Below, piece by piece: positions 17,429 through 26,548 of a stretch of DNA of 64,000 nucleotides. A program made the position numbers and the translations under genes. Numbering within the stretch: position 1 is the first letter of the stretch; each line of letters opens with the position of its first letter. The notes beneath the pieces were generated by a model. It was not told where the DNA came from. It did no database searches and worked only from the letters and a program-made list of their open reading frames with translations. The stretch is from the NCBI GenBank assembly GCA_020636645.1, contig JACJXO010000001.1, positions 602,575 to 666,574 of the forward strand, read 5' to 3'. The stretch is from Chitinophagales bacterium (lineage in GTDB: Bacteria; Bacteroidota; Bacteroidia; Chitinophagales; BACL12).

Positions 17429-19648
17429 TTACTGCCAGACGATCTTTTGCTGACCCAGCACCATACCCGTATCATCCAGCAGATTGATCAGGTAGATACC
17501 GGATGCGGCATTGTTTCTTTCCAACTGCAGCAAACCGTCTTCAGGCCAGTTGCCGTAAGCAATTACCTGGCCGGACATAGTGTATATTGAATATGCAGCT
17601 GGCTGAGATCCAGGTATTTTAAACTGAACAAATACCATGTTAGAAGCTGGTGCAGGCCATACTTGTATAGAGGTATTTTCAACAAGACCTTCTCTGTTTG
17701 GTTCAGGCGTGATCTCCCAGTATATATAACCCAAAGAGTAACCCCTAAGCACAATGGAATCACCATCGCAGAGGTCAAACACTTCGCTGCTCAGTCCGGT
17801 AATATCGGGCTCGACCAATGTTCCCTGAAAGAACGGATTGTGCTGCACATACCGATTCATGCCTGCATGCCAATAAAGCTCATCAACTTCTACATATTTC
17901 GCAAAAGCCGCATTGCCACTGGAGGGTATAAAGGTTTCTAATGTTTCACTATTCGTACCCTCCATTTCTTCATGCTTAAAAGTGATATCATCCGGATAAG
18001 GATTGTAGTAATACATATAGAATACCGGGTTGGTAGTGCCTCCGGGGATCTCATCACAAAAAGAGGTTGGCAAAACAATGCTTGCTGGATTGTCGTAATA
18101 GAAACATTTGATAAAAGGCTCCCTGGTTTCGCCATCTAATGGTACCATGGTGGTGTTGATCCTTTCATATCCTTTATTGAATATCTCACGTATCATATAG
18201 AATGGCCAGTAATTGGCCCGACGAATAAACAGATTGGTAGTGTCGTCCAAACCGAATGGTTGATTAATAGCGCCACCGGGTGTCTTACTGACATAGTTAT
18301 GTTTGAACATGTATTCGACATCAGCTAAATGAACCCCACCAAGTGCGGCCTGATAATCGGTCATTTCCAGCAGGAACTGAAAAGCGTAAGCAGCATCCAC
18401 AAAGGTGTTCCCAAAATCCAGATCGAGTTCAACTTCATCACTAACAAAAATTTCTTTCCAGTCATCGCCGAAGAAACCCCATTCGGTCATCCAGTAAGGC
18501 TTACTGTTTCCCAAACATGAATCACAGCTTCCTGCCCATTGATTCATAATGTTGCGCAGGGTTTCATTAGTGTACACACCAAAACTATCCCGGGCACATT
18601 CCCAGGATGGAATAATTGCAGTGTCCAGCGGAGGTAATTCTACATTAAAGCCATCATTCATCTAAGGCAACACAGAATCACCACCCAAAATATAGTCTTC
18701 AATATACAGATCGTAGCATGCAGGCATATCGGCAGGCCGCTGATACACATGCACCACAAAAGCATCAAATGCTGTGTCATAAGGAGAAGTGGTAGCCCGC
18801 ATCTTCAGGTTGTAATTCCAACCTTTGTAGTAGCCTACTTTAAGTTCTTCTATACCGGTTGCTTCACCATGTATGGGTTCAGGAGCGGCTACCAGTGCAA
18901 CAGGCACGTTCCAGAATACGCTGTCTTCGCTCAGTCTGGTCAGCATGGGCATGCAGGTATTCCAGTAATTGTTGAAGGATGGTTTCATGAGATCTGTTCC
19001 CTGCCTGAATATGGCATGATCAGCCGTATCCCGGTCATCATAGTGTTCGTTGCCCAGTTCAATGCCCACAATATTGATACCGGCATCGTGCAGGTAGTGC
19101 AGCACGGCCATGTTCTCATCATAGATGTCTTCGTTATACTTGGCAGCAATGATATTAGCCACAAAGATCACATCAGGCTTGTACCCGTTTTCGTCCTCGC
19201 AATATTCCGCAAAATCGATCAGCCTGTCCAGGAACCGAATACCGGCATATAAGGAATCTTGCCTATAGACTTCCTGGTCAAAAGATGCCATTTGGCCGGC
19301 TTTCATCCACCCCTGAGCGAAAAAACTGTCCACATCAGCATAGCGCCGTCCATATCCGTTGCTGTCTAACAAATGGTAGTACTTATGATCGCCGCCTGCC
19401 GGGAACCGCAATACCCTTGGTTTCAGGTTTGCTGCCATTTGCATGCACAGGTCTATGGTATCATTGCCTCCTCCCGGGCCATCCGGATCATAACAAAGGC
19501 AGGATTCAAAGAAATTGCTCATATGGAAACCGTACAGACCATTTTCCACTTCACGGTTGTCATGATACAGGATATCTACCGTGACCTGGGCTGTCAACTG
19601 ACCAAGACACAGTAAGATGACAATAAGCACTTGTATTTTAGTTTTCAT
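17429..19648 (-). pseudogene. Secreted clan-GH-A-like glycosidase with T9SS tail, interrupted by an in-frame TAG
   Basis: Two abutting reading frames in the same phase (19648-18662 and 18661-17429) form one 740-codon gene split by a single TAG at 18664-18662, immediately before an ATG. The first part has a signal peptide and a (beta/alpha)8-type region with an IELGNEHYDD block, where GNE supplies the acid/base Glu of clan GH-A. The second part has KPYWMTEWGF, where the TEWG Glu fits the nucleophile, then an antiparallel domain and a C-terminal T9SS sorting domain (PAPASNM start, VIAYGNW middle). The TAG separates the two catalytic residues, so neither half should be active alone. Substrate unknown. 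A sequencing error or recent nonsense mutation would both fit. Confidence 0.7.
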
Positions 19649-19661
19649 AGTGGTAACTTTG
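19631..19661 (+). promoter_or_regulatory. Promoter for the 911-residue secreted protein
   Basis: TTG at 19631-19633, a 20-nt gap, and TAACTTTG at 19654-19661 match the Bacteroidota promoter layout. It overlaps the start of the divergent glycosidase gene. A run of 14 A (19675-19688) lies between this promoter and the GTG start at 19693, in the expected 5' UTR. Confidence 0.55.
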
Positions 19662-19692
19662 TGTACAAACGTATAAAAAAAAAAAAAATACC

Positions 19693-22428
19693 GTGCAAAA
19701 TATTTATGTTAAATATTTCTCAGCACGTAGTGTTTGGTTTTGTGTCCTTGTCTGTATTTTTTCACCAAAAATATCAGCGCAAAGAATCGTTGCTATTCAT
19801 CAATATGAGGGTACAACCTGTGATGAAACAGCTATCCATCCTGATGAAGATATCACTTTGTTCAGGCAGGTATTTGGTCATGAATTTTTAGGGGGCTGGG
19901 AGCGGTTTACCTACGATGAGATCGAAACTTCCACAGAATTCTTAGACGGCACCTGTTTGTTGTACTTAGATGGTTTTTGCGATAAGGATGCCTTTTCTGC
20001 GTTCTATGAATTATACTATGACAGCATCCAGCAGTTTGTTTTCAATGGGGGGAATCTGTACATCAACACACAAGGAGAATTCTACTATGGATTTGATTCG
20101 GTAGAGTGTATTTGGAATGGAAGTGCTTCTGCTTTTATATACGATACACTCAATCCGCTTGTTCGAGGGCCGTTTGTTGTCCCGTTTGGATATTTTTCTT
20201 CTGATGGCGGTTATTTTTTTAATGGTTCATTTAGCTCTCCGGGAGAAATAGATTTACTTCTGCGAGACACGGTACCATATGGAGATGACTACCCAATGGT
20301 TCGATTTGACTGGGGGCAGGGTGAAGTTGTTTTGTCTAGTTTTTTTCAACATAAATGGGAAGAGGTAACCGAAGAATACAAGAACCTTCGCCGCAACATT
20401 CTCTATTATTTATCAGGATGTGTCCGAGGCACCCAGAATGCCGGCATCTATCATGTGTTGTCGCCCATGCCTGAATGCAACCTGACCAACGCAGAGGAGC
20501 TGCAGGTGATGGTGTATAATTTCGGGTATGATACCATTTACAATATAGATGCCTGTTATAGAATAGAGGGAGGTACCACCACCTGTGAGCTGTTTCCCAT
20601 TATCCTGCCTCCGCAGGATTTTGATACCCTGGTATTTACAACCCCGGCAGACCTCAGTCAATGTGGCTACAACACCATTGAAGCATGGACACAAGTACCG
20701 GGTGACAGTGATCTATACAACGATACCCTCACCCATGAATTACTCAATATCTGTGCCTTATTGTCAGATTCAGGTATTCCGGATACGGTTTGTATTTCTG
20801 CACCAATCATTCAGGCTAAACCACAAGCCGGACATGGCACCTGGAGCGGTGTGGGCATCATAGATGAAGAACTGGGCTTATTTGACCCTGCGTTGGTGGG
20901 TGAAGACAACTATTCGGTCATTACCTACAGCTATGATATGCCCATTGATTATACCTGGTACACTATTCCATATGATATGCCGGATTTAATCGATCCCATA
21001 AACGTAGATGTAGAAGACTATGATGCAGACAGCGTTGCTTTCGGATTTGACTTTTCCTATTTCAATCAAACATTTGATCATGGTTATATCTGTTCCAACG
21101 GATTTCTGAAACTGGGTTATTCCTGGTGCGTGATATGGCCTGCCATGGCTACCATCCCCAATATCATTTCACTGGTGGGCAGTAACCTGATACCGGCATG
21201 GGCAGGAGATGTATGGGCAGAAACACAAGGTGCAGCACCCAACAGAAAATTCATTTTCTATTTTGAAGATGTGTTTTCATGGGAAGACTGGACCACCACC
21301 GTCAACGCAGCAGCTATCCTGTATGAAAAGGACGGAGCTATTGAATTTCATACCCACCGTATTCCTGAAGTGGAAGCTGGCGGTTACTGGCAATATATCT
21401 GCAATGAAGATTCTACAATCTATTATAAGACTCTGAACCTGCGTGATGGCGCCAACGACACTGCCTTTCGCTTTGAGCCCATCCTGTGCAGCCGCACCAT
21501 TACTGATACCATCTTTGTAACGGGCAATGTGAGTGTTCCTGTATTAGGCAATGACACCACCTTTTGCCCGGGCGGTGAACTGACCATTGGCACCAACTAT
21601 CCCGGCACCGGCCACCTGTGGAATACCGGTGATACCACATCTCATATCACCATCACAGAAGGAGGTACCTATACCCTTCAACTGCACTATGGTCCGGGAG
21701 ACTGTTGGTTGTACGATACCATTACGGTTACAGCAGAGGAGCAGGATCTGTATGAGGATGTATTGGGCACAGATACCACCCTGTGTTCTGGCGACAGCCT
21801 CACCATTGAATTACCGGAAGGCTATCTGTCCTACTCATGGGGTAGCGGTACCACAGACAGCAGTCTTGTCATCACAGAAACTGAGGTCATCGTCCTGGAA
21901 CTGGAATACCAGAGCGGGTGCTCTCTGTTCGATACCCTGTCAGTAAACATTCGTGAACCCATTGAAGTGACTTTTGAGGTCACCCCTTCTCCTGACAGCG
22001 GGCCAGGTGGCAACATCATTGTATTACCCTCCAACGGCACACCGCCTTACACCATCACGTGGAATGATGCTTTCTTGAGTGGAGACACTATCATCGGCAC
22101 CTGGCCTGGCACCTACATCCTGACCGTTACAGATGCCAACGGGTGCAGTGTGGTGGATACGGTAGTTGTGCCAATTGGTACAGAGATCTCAGCTGATCAA
22201 TCAGACATTCTGGTTTTCCCTATCCCGTTTTCTAACTTGCTGCAGGTAAGCAGTACGGATCTGGTGTGGAAGATCCGGGTCTATACAGCTGATGGGAAAC
22301 TCCTGTATCAGCAACTGCCCGATCAGAATTTCATTTCCATCAAAACCGGAAGCTGGCCACCGGGGTTTTATGTCATGGAGATCCATACCATCAGTACGAC
22401 CCTGGTGACGTATGTGACTAAGTGGTGA
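19693..22428 (+). CDS. Large secreted cell-surface protein with SprB-like repeat and T9SS sorting domain
   Basis: 911 residues from a GTG start. The N-terminus is a signal peptide ending near SPKISAQ. Residues 30-240 hold a domain of unknown identity with many Asp/Tyr/Phe. Later beta-sandwich-like segments include repeated blocks with GxDTTxCxG pattern (for example DTTFCPGGELTIG and DTTLCSGDSLTIE). Near residues 760-805 is a SprB-type repeat (TPPYTITWND, then GTYILTVTDANGC). The last 75 residues are a type A T9SS sorting domain (FPIPFSNLL, then VYTADGKLLYQ). It should be exported through the PorU/PorV machinery encoded at 26549-31650 and anchored or released at the surface. The gene is more AT-rich at its 5' end than its neighbours. 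Confidence 0.8.
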   Translation: MQNIYVKYFSARSVWFCVLVCIFSPKISAQRIVAIHQYEGTTCDETAIHPDEDITLFRQVFGHEFLGGWERFTYDEIETSTEFLDGTCLLYLDGFCDKDAFSAFYELYYDSIQQFVFNGGNLYINTQGEFYYGFDSVECIWNGSASAFIYDTLNPLVRGPFVVPFGYFSSDGGYFFNGSFSSPGEIDLLLRDTVPYGDDYPMVRFDWGQGEVVLSSFFQHKWEEVTEEYKNLRRNILYYLSGCVRGTQNAGIYHVLSPMPECNLTNAEELQVMVYNFGYDTIYNIDACYRIEGGTTTCELFPIILPPQDFDTLVFTTPADLSQCGYNTIEAWTQVPGDSDLYNDTLTHELLNICALLSDSGIPDTVCISAPIIQAKPQAGHGTWSGVGIIDEELGLFDPALVGEDNYSVITYSYDMPIDYTWYTIPYDMPDLIDPINVDVEDYDADSVAFGFDFSYFNQTFDHGYICSNGFLKLGYSWCVIWPAMATIPNIISLVGSNLIPAWAGDVWAETQGAAPNRKFIFYFEDVFSWEDWTTTVNAAAILYEKDGAIEFHTHRIPEVEAGGYWQYICNEDSTIYYKTLNLRDGANDTAFRFEPILCSRTITDTIFVTGNVSVPVLGNDTTFCPGGELTIGTNYPGTGHLWNTGDTTSHITITEGGTYTLQLHYGPGDCWLYDTITVTAEEQDLYEDVLGTDTTLCSGDSLTIELPEGYLSYSWGSGTTDSSLVITETEVIVLELEYQSGCSLFDTLSVNIREPIEVTFEVTPSPDSGPGGNIIVLPSNGTPPYTITWNDAFLSGDTIIGTWPGTYILTVTDANGCSVVDTVVVPIGTEISADQSDILVFPIPFSNLLQVSSTDLVWKIRVYTADGKLLYQQLPDQNFISIKTGSWPPGFYVMEIHTISTTLVTYVTKW

Positions 22429-22543
22429 ATTGGGTTTCACTGAGCACTAGTTCTTCCAATTGAGTGAAACTTATTTCTATGGTGTATTTATTTACAACCC
22501 TCCCATTGGTATTGGTTTAAACCCGCACCGATGAGAGAGCCAG

Positions 22544-23812
22544 TCAACCCAACAACCTTTCCAGCCCCATCTTTCTGCTGCCCTTGAGCAGGATGTATTG
22601 TTGTTGCAAGGGATGCTCCTGTATGTGTTCCAACAAGGCTTCTGTGGTATCAAAATGATCCGGGCTGGCACCTCGTGCAGCACCGAAGAATGTTCCCACA
22701 GTAATGATCCGTTGAAAATCTGATCGCAAAGCCTGTTGCAGGATCGCTGCATGTTCTGCTTCAGCATCCTCACCCAGTTCCATCATGTCGCCGATGATGA
22801 GCACCTTGGGTTGTACCGGCATGGAGGCAAAATGCGCAATGGCTGCCGACATGCTGCTGGGATTCGCATTATAGGCATCACTGATATAATGATTTCCATT
22901 GTGTTCCAGCCACTGGCTTCGGTTGTTGTCAGGCAAGTATGCGGCAATAGCCGAAGCCATAGCTTCCAGTGAACAACCGAAGTGATCACCAATGCATAAT
23001 GCCGCCAGTATGTTCTGTCCGTTGAAACTGCCCACCAGACTGGAGGCGATCTCAGTGTCCCCAACTTTTATCCGGGCGAAATCGCCGGGTAATATCTCGC
23101 CCGAAAAACCATCGGCCGTACCGATGCCGAAACGGATCACTTTATCATAACCTGCTACTACATCTTCCAGCACCTCATTGGCATTGTTGAAAAAGATGGT
23201 TCCGCTGTTGGCCATCAGAAAACGATACAGTTCACTTTTACCTTTTTTCACACCAGCCAGTCCGCCGAAACCTTCCAGGTGTGCCTTACCGATGTTGGTG
23301 ATGAAACCATATTCCGGTCTGGCGATCTCACTCAGCATGGCGATCTCTCCCTGGTGGTTGGCCCCCATTTCTATGATGGCGAACTCCGCATCCTTCGGAA
23401 CTGACAGCAAGGTCAATGGCACCCCGATGTGGTTGTTGTAATTGCCCTTCGTGGCATATGTGCGATACTTTGTAGAAAGTGCCGCATATAAAAGCTCCTT
23501 CGTAGTGGTCTTGCCGTTAGAACCGGTCAGAGCCAGCACCGGAAAAGAGAATGTCTTTCTGTAAGCGGTGGCCAGTTGCTGCAGGGCTGCCAGGGCATCT
23601 TCCGCCCAGACCATGCCCGGTTGGTCTTTCAGAGCCGGATCATCTACCAGGGCAGCTATTGCTCCGGCATCCAGGGCTTTTTGCGCAAACTTGTTGCCAT
23701 CTGCCTGTTCGCCTTTCAGCGCTACGAACAGATTACCGGGTTTCACTTTCCGGCTGTCTATTTCGACACCGGAACACCGGCTGTGGATCTCCAGTAGTTG
23801 TGTTACAGACAT
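22544..23812 (-). CDS. murF: UDP-N-acetylmuramoyl-tripeptide--D-alanyl-D-alanine ligase
   Basis: 422 residues from the ATG at 23812. The frame is open to 23839, but that earlier ATG lies inside the terminator hairpin. MurF adds D-Ala-D-Ala to UDP-MurNAc-tripeptide, the last cytoplasmic precursor step of peptidoglycan. Mur ligase features: an N-terminal IDSRKVKPGNLFVALKGE substrate domain, the P-loop LTGSNGKTTTKE near residue 100, EMGANHQGEI, and the C-terminal domain with SDAYNANPSSM and LIIGDMMELG. It follows gldJ on the same strand, the same gldJ-murF adjacency known in Flavobacterium. Confidence 0.95.
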   Translation of the reverse strand: MSVTQLLEIHSRCSGVEIDSRKVKPGNLFVALKGEQADGNKFAQKALDAGAIAALVDDPALKDQPGMVWAEDALAALQQLATAYRKTFSFPVLALTGSNGKTTTKELLYAALSTKYRTYATKGNYNNHIGVPLTLLSVPKDAEFAIIEMGANHQGEIAMLSEIARPEYGFITNIGKAHLEGFGGLAGVKKGKSELYRFLMANSGTIFFNNANEVLEDVVAGYDKVIRFGIGTADGFSGEILPGDFARIKVGDTEIASSLVGSFNGQNILAALCIGDHFGCSLEAMASAIAAYLPDNNRSQWLEHNGNHYISDAYNANPSSMSAAIAHFASMPVQPKVLIIGDMMELGEDAEAEHAAILQQALRSDFQRIITVGTFFGAARGASPDHFDTTEALLEHIQEHPLQQQYILLKGSRKMGLERLLG

Positions 23813-23824
23813 GGCCTCAAAAAT

Positions 23825-23856
23825 AAAAAAGCCCGCCATTGAAAGGGCGGGCTTTT
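23825..23856 (-). terminator. Rho-independent terminator between gldJ and murF
   Basis: GCCCGCC at 23831-23837 pairs with GGCGGGC at 23846-23852. On the minus strand the stem is followed by six T, on the plus strand by four T. It ends the gldJ transcript just before murF. Confidence 0.8.
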
Positions 23857-23875
23857 ATGTTCATTTCAAGTCGTT

Positions 23876-25396
23876 TTACCGACGTGTATTCTTTCTGTAT
23901 TTCTCGTTGATCTTCTTCTGGCGGTCGGTGCTCTTGAAGATGTTACCACTTCTGGTGTAGTTGTCCACGTCGCCACCCAGGCGGATCATAGCACAACGGA
24001 AACCGATGGTAGCAGTTGACTGGTCTTCTTCGAGGTAACGACGGCTACCGGGGCTCAGCCAAAATGCTTCATCGGCCCAGGAACCACCTTTGTACACACG
24101 AGCACGGTCGCTCACCAGGGTGCTGTGACCATAATCGTAGTATGCCAGAGATGCGGTATCACCATCTTCATAGTTCTTCACGTCACCCTTTTTGTAGTTC
24201 CGGCGGTTAACCACTTCTTCGTCGGTTTGCGGACGATAGCGCACACGACCCATGCTGTCAAGTTCGGCGATGTTGCCATCCTCATCCAGTTCTTTGGTCA
24301 TGTACTTGTTACCACGGAAGGGGTTGAGGTCTTCCATATCATAATAGGTAAGCGGACGATAGACGTCGAACACCCATTCGTTCACGTTACCGGCCATATT
24401 GTACAGACCGTAATCGTTCGGCTGATAGGAGTAGATATTAGCAGTAACGATGGCGTTGTCGTTCAGCTTACCGGCCAGACCGGCATAGTCACCGCGACCA
24501 CGCTTGTAGTTGGCCAGCATCTTACCCTGCGACCAGCGTTCTTTGGAAGAGGGCTCCCGCATGGTATTGCCATCCCAGGGATAGAGACGACGGTCGGTGA
24601 GCATTTCATTACCTTCTACCTGATTACCGATCAGACCGAGGGAAGCGTATTCCCATTCAGCTTCTGTGGGAAGGCGATAGTCAGGCAGCAGGATACCGTC
24701 TTCCATTTTGATGGTACGGCCCAGCTTGGAATCGCCGGCTTCGGGGCTATAGTCTTTCACCCCTTTCTTCACACCGGTGGTATAAACACCGGCATAATAA
24801 GATTGGGTAGTGAAGTTGTCTTCGTTGTAAGAGTTGATGTTGATGTCCATATAGCCTTTGTCGGCCATGATGGCTTCGTTCACGCGGTCACTTCTCCAGC
24901 GGCAGAACTCGTTGGCCTGCAGCCAGGAGATACCCACCACAGGATACTCATCATAGGAAGGATAGCGGAAGTAGTATTCCACATAAGGCTCGTTGTAAGC
25001 AAGTTCTTCCCGCCATACCAGTGTATCGGGTAAGGCGTTGTCGATGATCTCGGGGAAGTCGATACCGAAGGTGCGTGTGGTCCAGTAGAGGTACTCGCGG
25101 TAGTGGAGGTTGGACACCTCGGTCTCATCCATATAGAAGGAAGAGACGGTCACCCTGCGGGGCACGTTGTGGAACTCATAGGTAACATCCTGTTCGGTCA
25201 TACCCATGGTAAATGTTCCACCCTGGATAAGCACCAGGTTCGGACCTGTGGCCTGACCGCGGTAGTCAATGTTTTCGAAACCTCCCCACTTGGTATCGTT
25301 GTACTTGAAGCCGGTTACCGCCGACCGGTCAGCGCAGGAGGTAAACACAGTACCCGCCAGGAAAACACCCAGTACCGGGACAATGATTCTTTTCAT
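23876..25396 (-). CDS. gldJ: Gliding motility/T9SS lipoprotein GldJ
   Basis: About 506 residues. There is an N-terminal lipoprotein signal with lipobox FTSC. The body has the formylglycine-generating-enzyme (SUMF1) fold shared by GldJ and GldK: LVLIQGGTFTMGM, FYMDETEVSNLHYREYL, PVVGISWLQANEFCRWRSDRVNE, LPTEAEWEYAS, NMAGNVNEWVFDVYRP and the final GGSWADEAFWLSPGSRRYLEED. GldJ is an outer-membrane lipoprotein needed for gliding and for stabilising GldK in the type IX secretion complex. The assignment to GldJ rather than GldK rests on context: murF downstream, and porU and porV close by, as in Flavobacterium johnsoniae. An alternative start three codons upstream (25405) is possible. Confidence 0.88.
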   Translation of the reverse strand: MKRIIVPVLGVFLAGTVFTSCADRSAVTGFKYNDTKWGGFENIDYRGQATGPNLVLIQGGTFTMGMTEQDVTYEFHNVPRRVTVSSFYMDETEVSNLHYREYLYWTTRTFGIDFPEIIDNALPDTLVWREELAYNEPYVEYYFRYPSYDEYPVVGISWLQANEFCRWRSDRVNEAIMADKGYMDININSYNEDNFTTQSYYAGVYTTGVKKGVKDYSPEAGDSKLGRTIKMEDGILLPDYRLPTEAEWEYASLGLIGNQVEGNEMLTDRRLYPWDGNTMREPSSKERWSQGKMLANYKRGRGDYAGLAGKLNDNAIVTANIYSYQPNDYGLYNMAGNVNEWVFDVYRPLTYYDMEDLNPFRGNKYMTKELDEDGNIAELDSMGRVRYRPQTDEEVVNRRNYKKGDVKNYEDGDTASLAYYDYGHSTLVSDRARVYKGGSWADEAFWLSPGSRRYLEEDQSTATIGFRCAMIRLGGDVDNYTRSGNIFKSTDRQKKINEKYRKNTRR

Positions 25397-25447
25397 ACCG
25401 TGCATAATTTGGCAATAAACGCAAATCTAACTATAAAATTACCGAAA

Positions 25448-26497
25448 TTAAAAAACCGAAGGACGGGGCAAAACACTGTAGTATTTGCCTTTGGAATGCT
25501 TTCCGGCCTGATCTAACCGGAATATCAGGCCCACTTCATGTGACCCGCCCGTTTCGCCGGAAAGTCCGCCCACCGTGACATCATAGCTATACGTGAACAG
25601 GATCCAGTCCTTTTTCAAGCCGGCAAGGATACTAACGTCGCTCATGCCGGAGAAATTGTTTTTCAGAAAGAAGCCTCCCATGACAAAGCTTTTAGCAAAA
25701 TAGGACCCCAGCTGCAACTGACTGAAACCGCCCTGTGAGATCAGCTGAACTGTAGGTTCAGCCATAAAAGGATCCCGTTTCCGGTGTTTCTGCTTCAGGA
25801 AAAGCCCGCCCTGCCAGCTGATGGCCATGGGCAGGCGGTCTTCTTCATAATCATAGAAGGTATTGGGAGGCTGGTTCACATGCAGAAAAGAAATGCCTGT
25901 GTAGGCCTTTTCTGTGACAAATGCAGCGCCTAATCCAAGGTCCAGTACCGTGGTGCTGAGGTCGGCGGGCTGAGGTTCGTTGGTGGGGTTTGGAATACCC
26001 TGGGCATTATTGAATCCGTACACCGGATTGATCTGATCATAAAACTGCAGTTGGTTCCAGTTCAGTTTGCGCTGTACCATACCGATCTGTGCACCGAAAT
26101 TGAATGCAGCAGAAGAGCTTACCTTAGCCTGGTACATATACTGAAAACCCAGGTTCAGATTCTTCAAAACCTGATCTCCCAGGTCATCCTGCAGCATATA
26201 AATACCAAAACCGCTGTTCACATCACTGATAGGCTGATCATAGCAGATCCTGTAACTCAGATAGGTTTGTGGCATATCAGGCCACTGGCTTCTGAAATTG
26301 GCTGTAAAGCGGCCTCCGGCACCGGCACCGGCAAATGCAGGATTGAGCACCATATCGCTGGCATGCCATTGGGTAAAGCGCAGATCCTGCGCCTGTACAA
26401 AGGTGGCAGAAAAATGACCGAGCGCCAGAAACCAAAGCAGGCTTAGTACCTTTGGTTCAAAGGAGCTGACAGCCTTCCTGCAACAGGCAATAAGCAT
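25448..26497 (-). CDS. Type IX secretion system PorP/SprF-family outer-membrane protein
   Basis: 349 residues from the ATG at 26497. The frame extends upstream into the porU region, but MLIACC starts a sensible signal peptide ending at ATFVQAQD. The mature N-terminus DLRFTQWHASDMVLNPAFAG is a very recognisable PorP/SprF signature. The rest is a beta-barrel of alternating aromatic strands. Family members partner with T9SS substrates such as SprB-like adhesins or belong to the core (PorP). It is divergent from porU, with 51 bp between the starts. Confidence 0.88.
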   Translation of the reverse strand: MLIACCRKAVSSFEPKVLSLLWFLALGHFSATFVQAQDLRFTQWHASDMVLNPAFAGAGAGGRFTANFRSQWPDMPQTYLSYRICYDQPISDVNSGFGIYMLQDDLGDQVLKNLNLGFQYMYQAKVSSSAAFNFGAQIGMVQRKLNWNQLQFYDQINPVYGFNNAQGIPNPTNEPQPADLSTTVLDLGLGAAFVTEKAYTGISFLHVNQPPNTFYDYEEDRLPMAISWQGGLFLKQKHRKRDPFMAEPTVQLISQGGFSQLQLGSYFAKSFVMGGFFLKNNFSGMSDVSILAGLKKDWILFTYSYDVTVGGLSGETGGSHEVGLIFRLDQAGKHSKGKYYSVLPRPSVF

Positions 26498-26548
26498 ATG
26501 CAGATGCCGTTTTGGGGTGGCCTTTATTATTTGAACCTTGACTGTAGT

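Noticed and set aside
18662..18664. Recoding of TAG (selenocysteine-like, pyrrolysine or suppressor)
   Set aside because: Other genes here end in TAG, there is no pyrrolysine machinery or stem-loop in view, and a nonsense mutation or sequence error is simpler.
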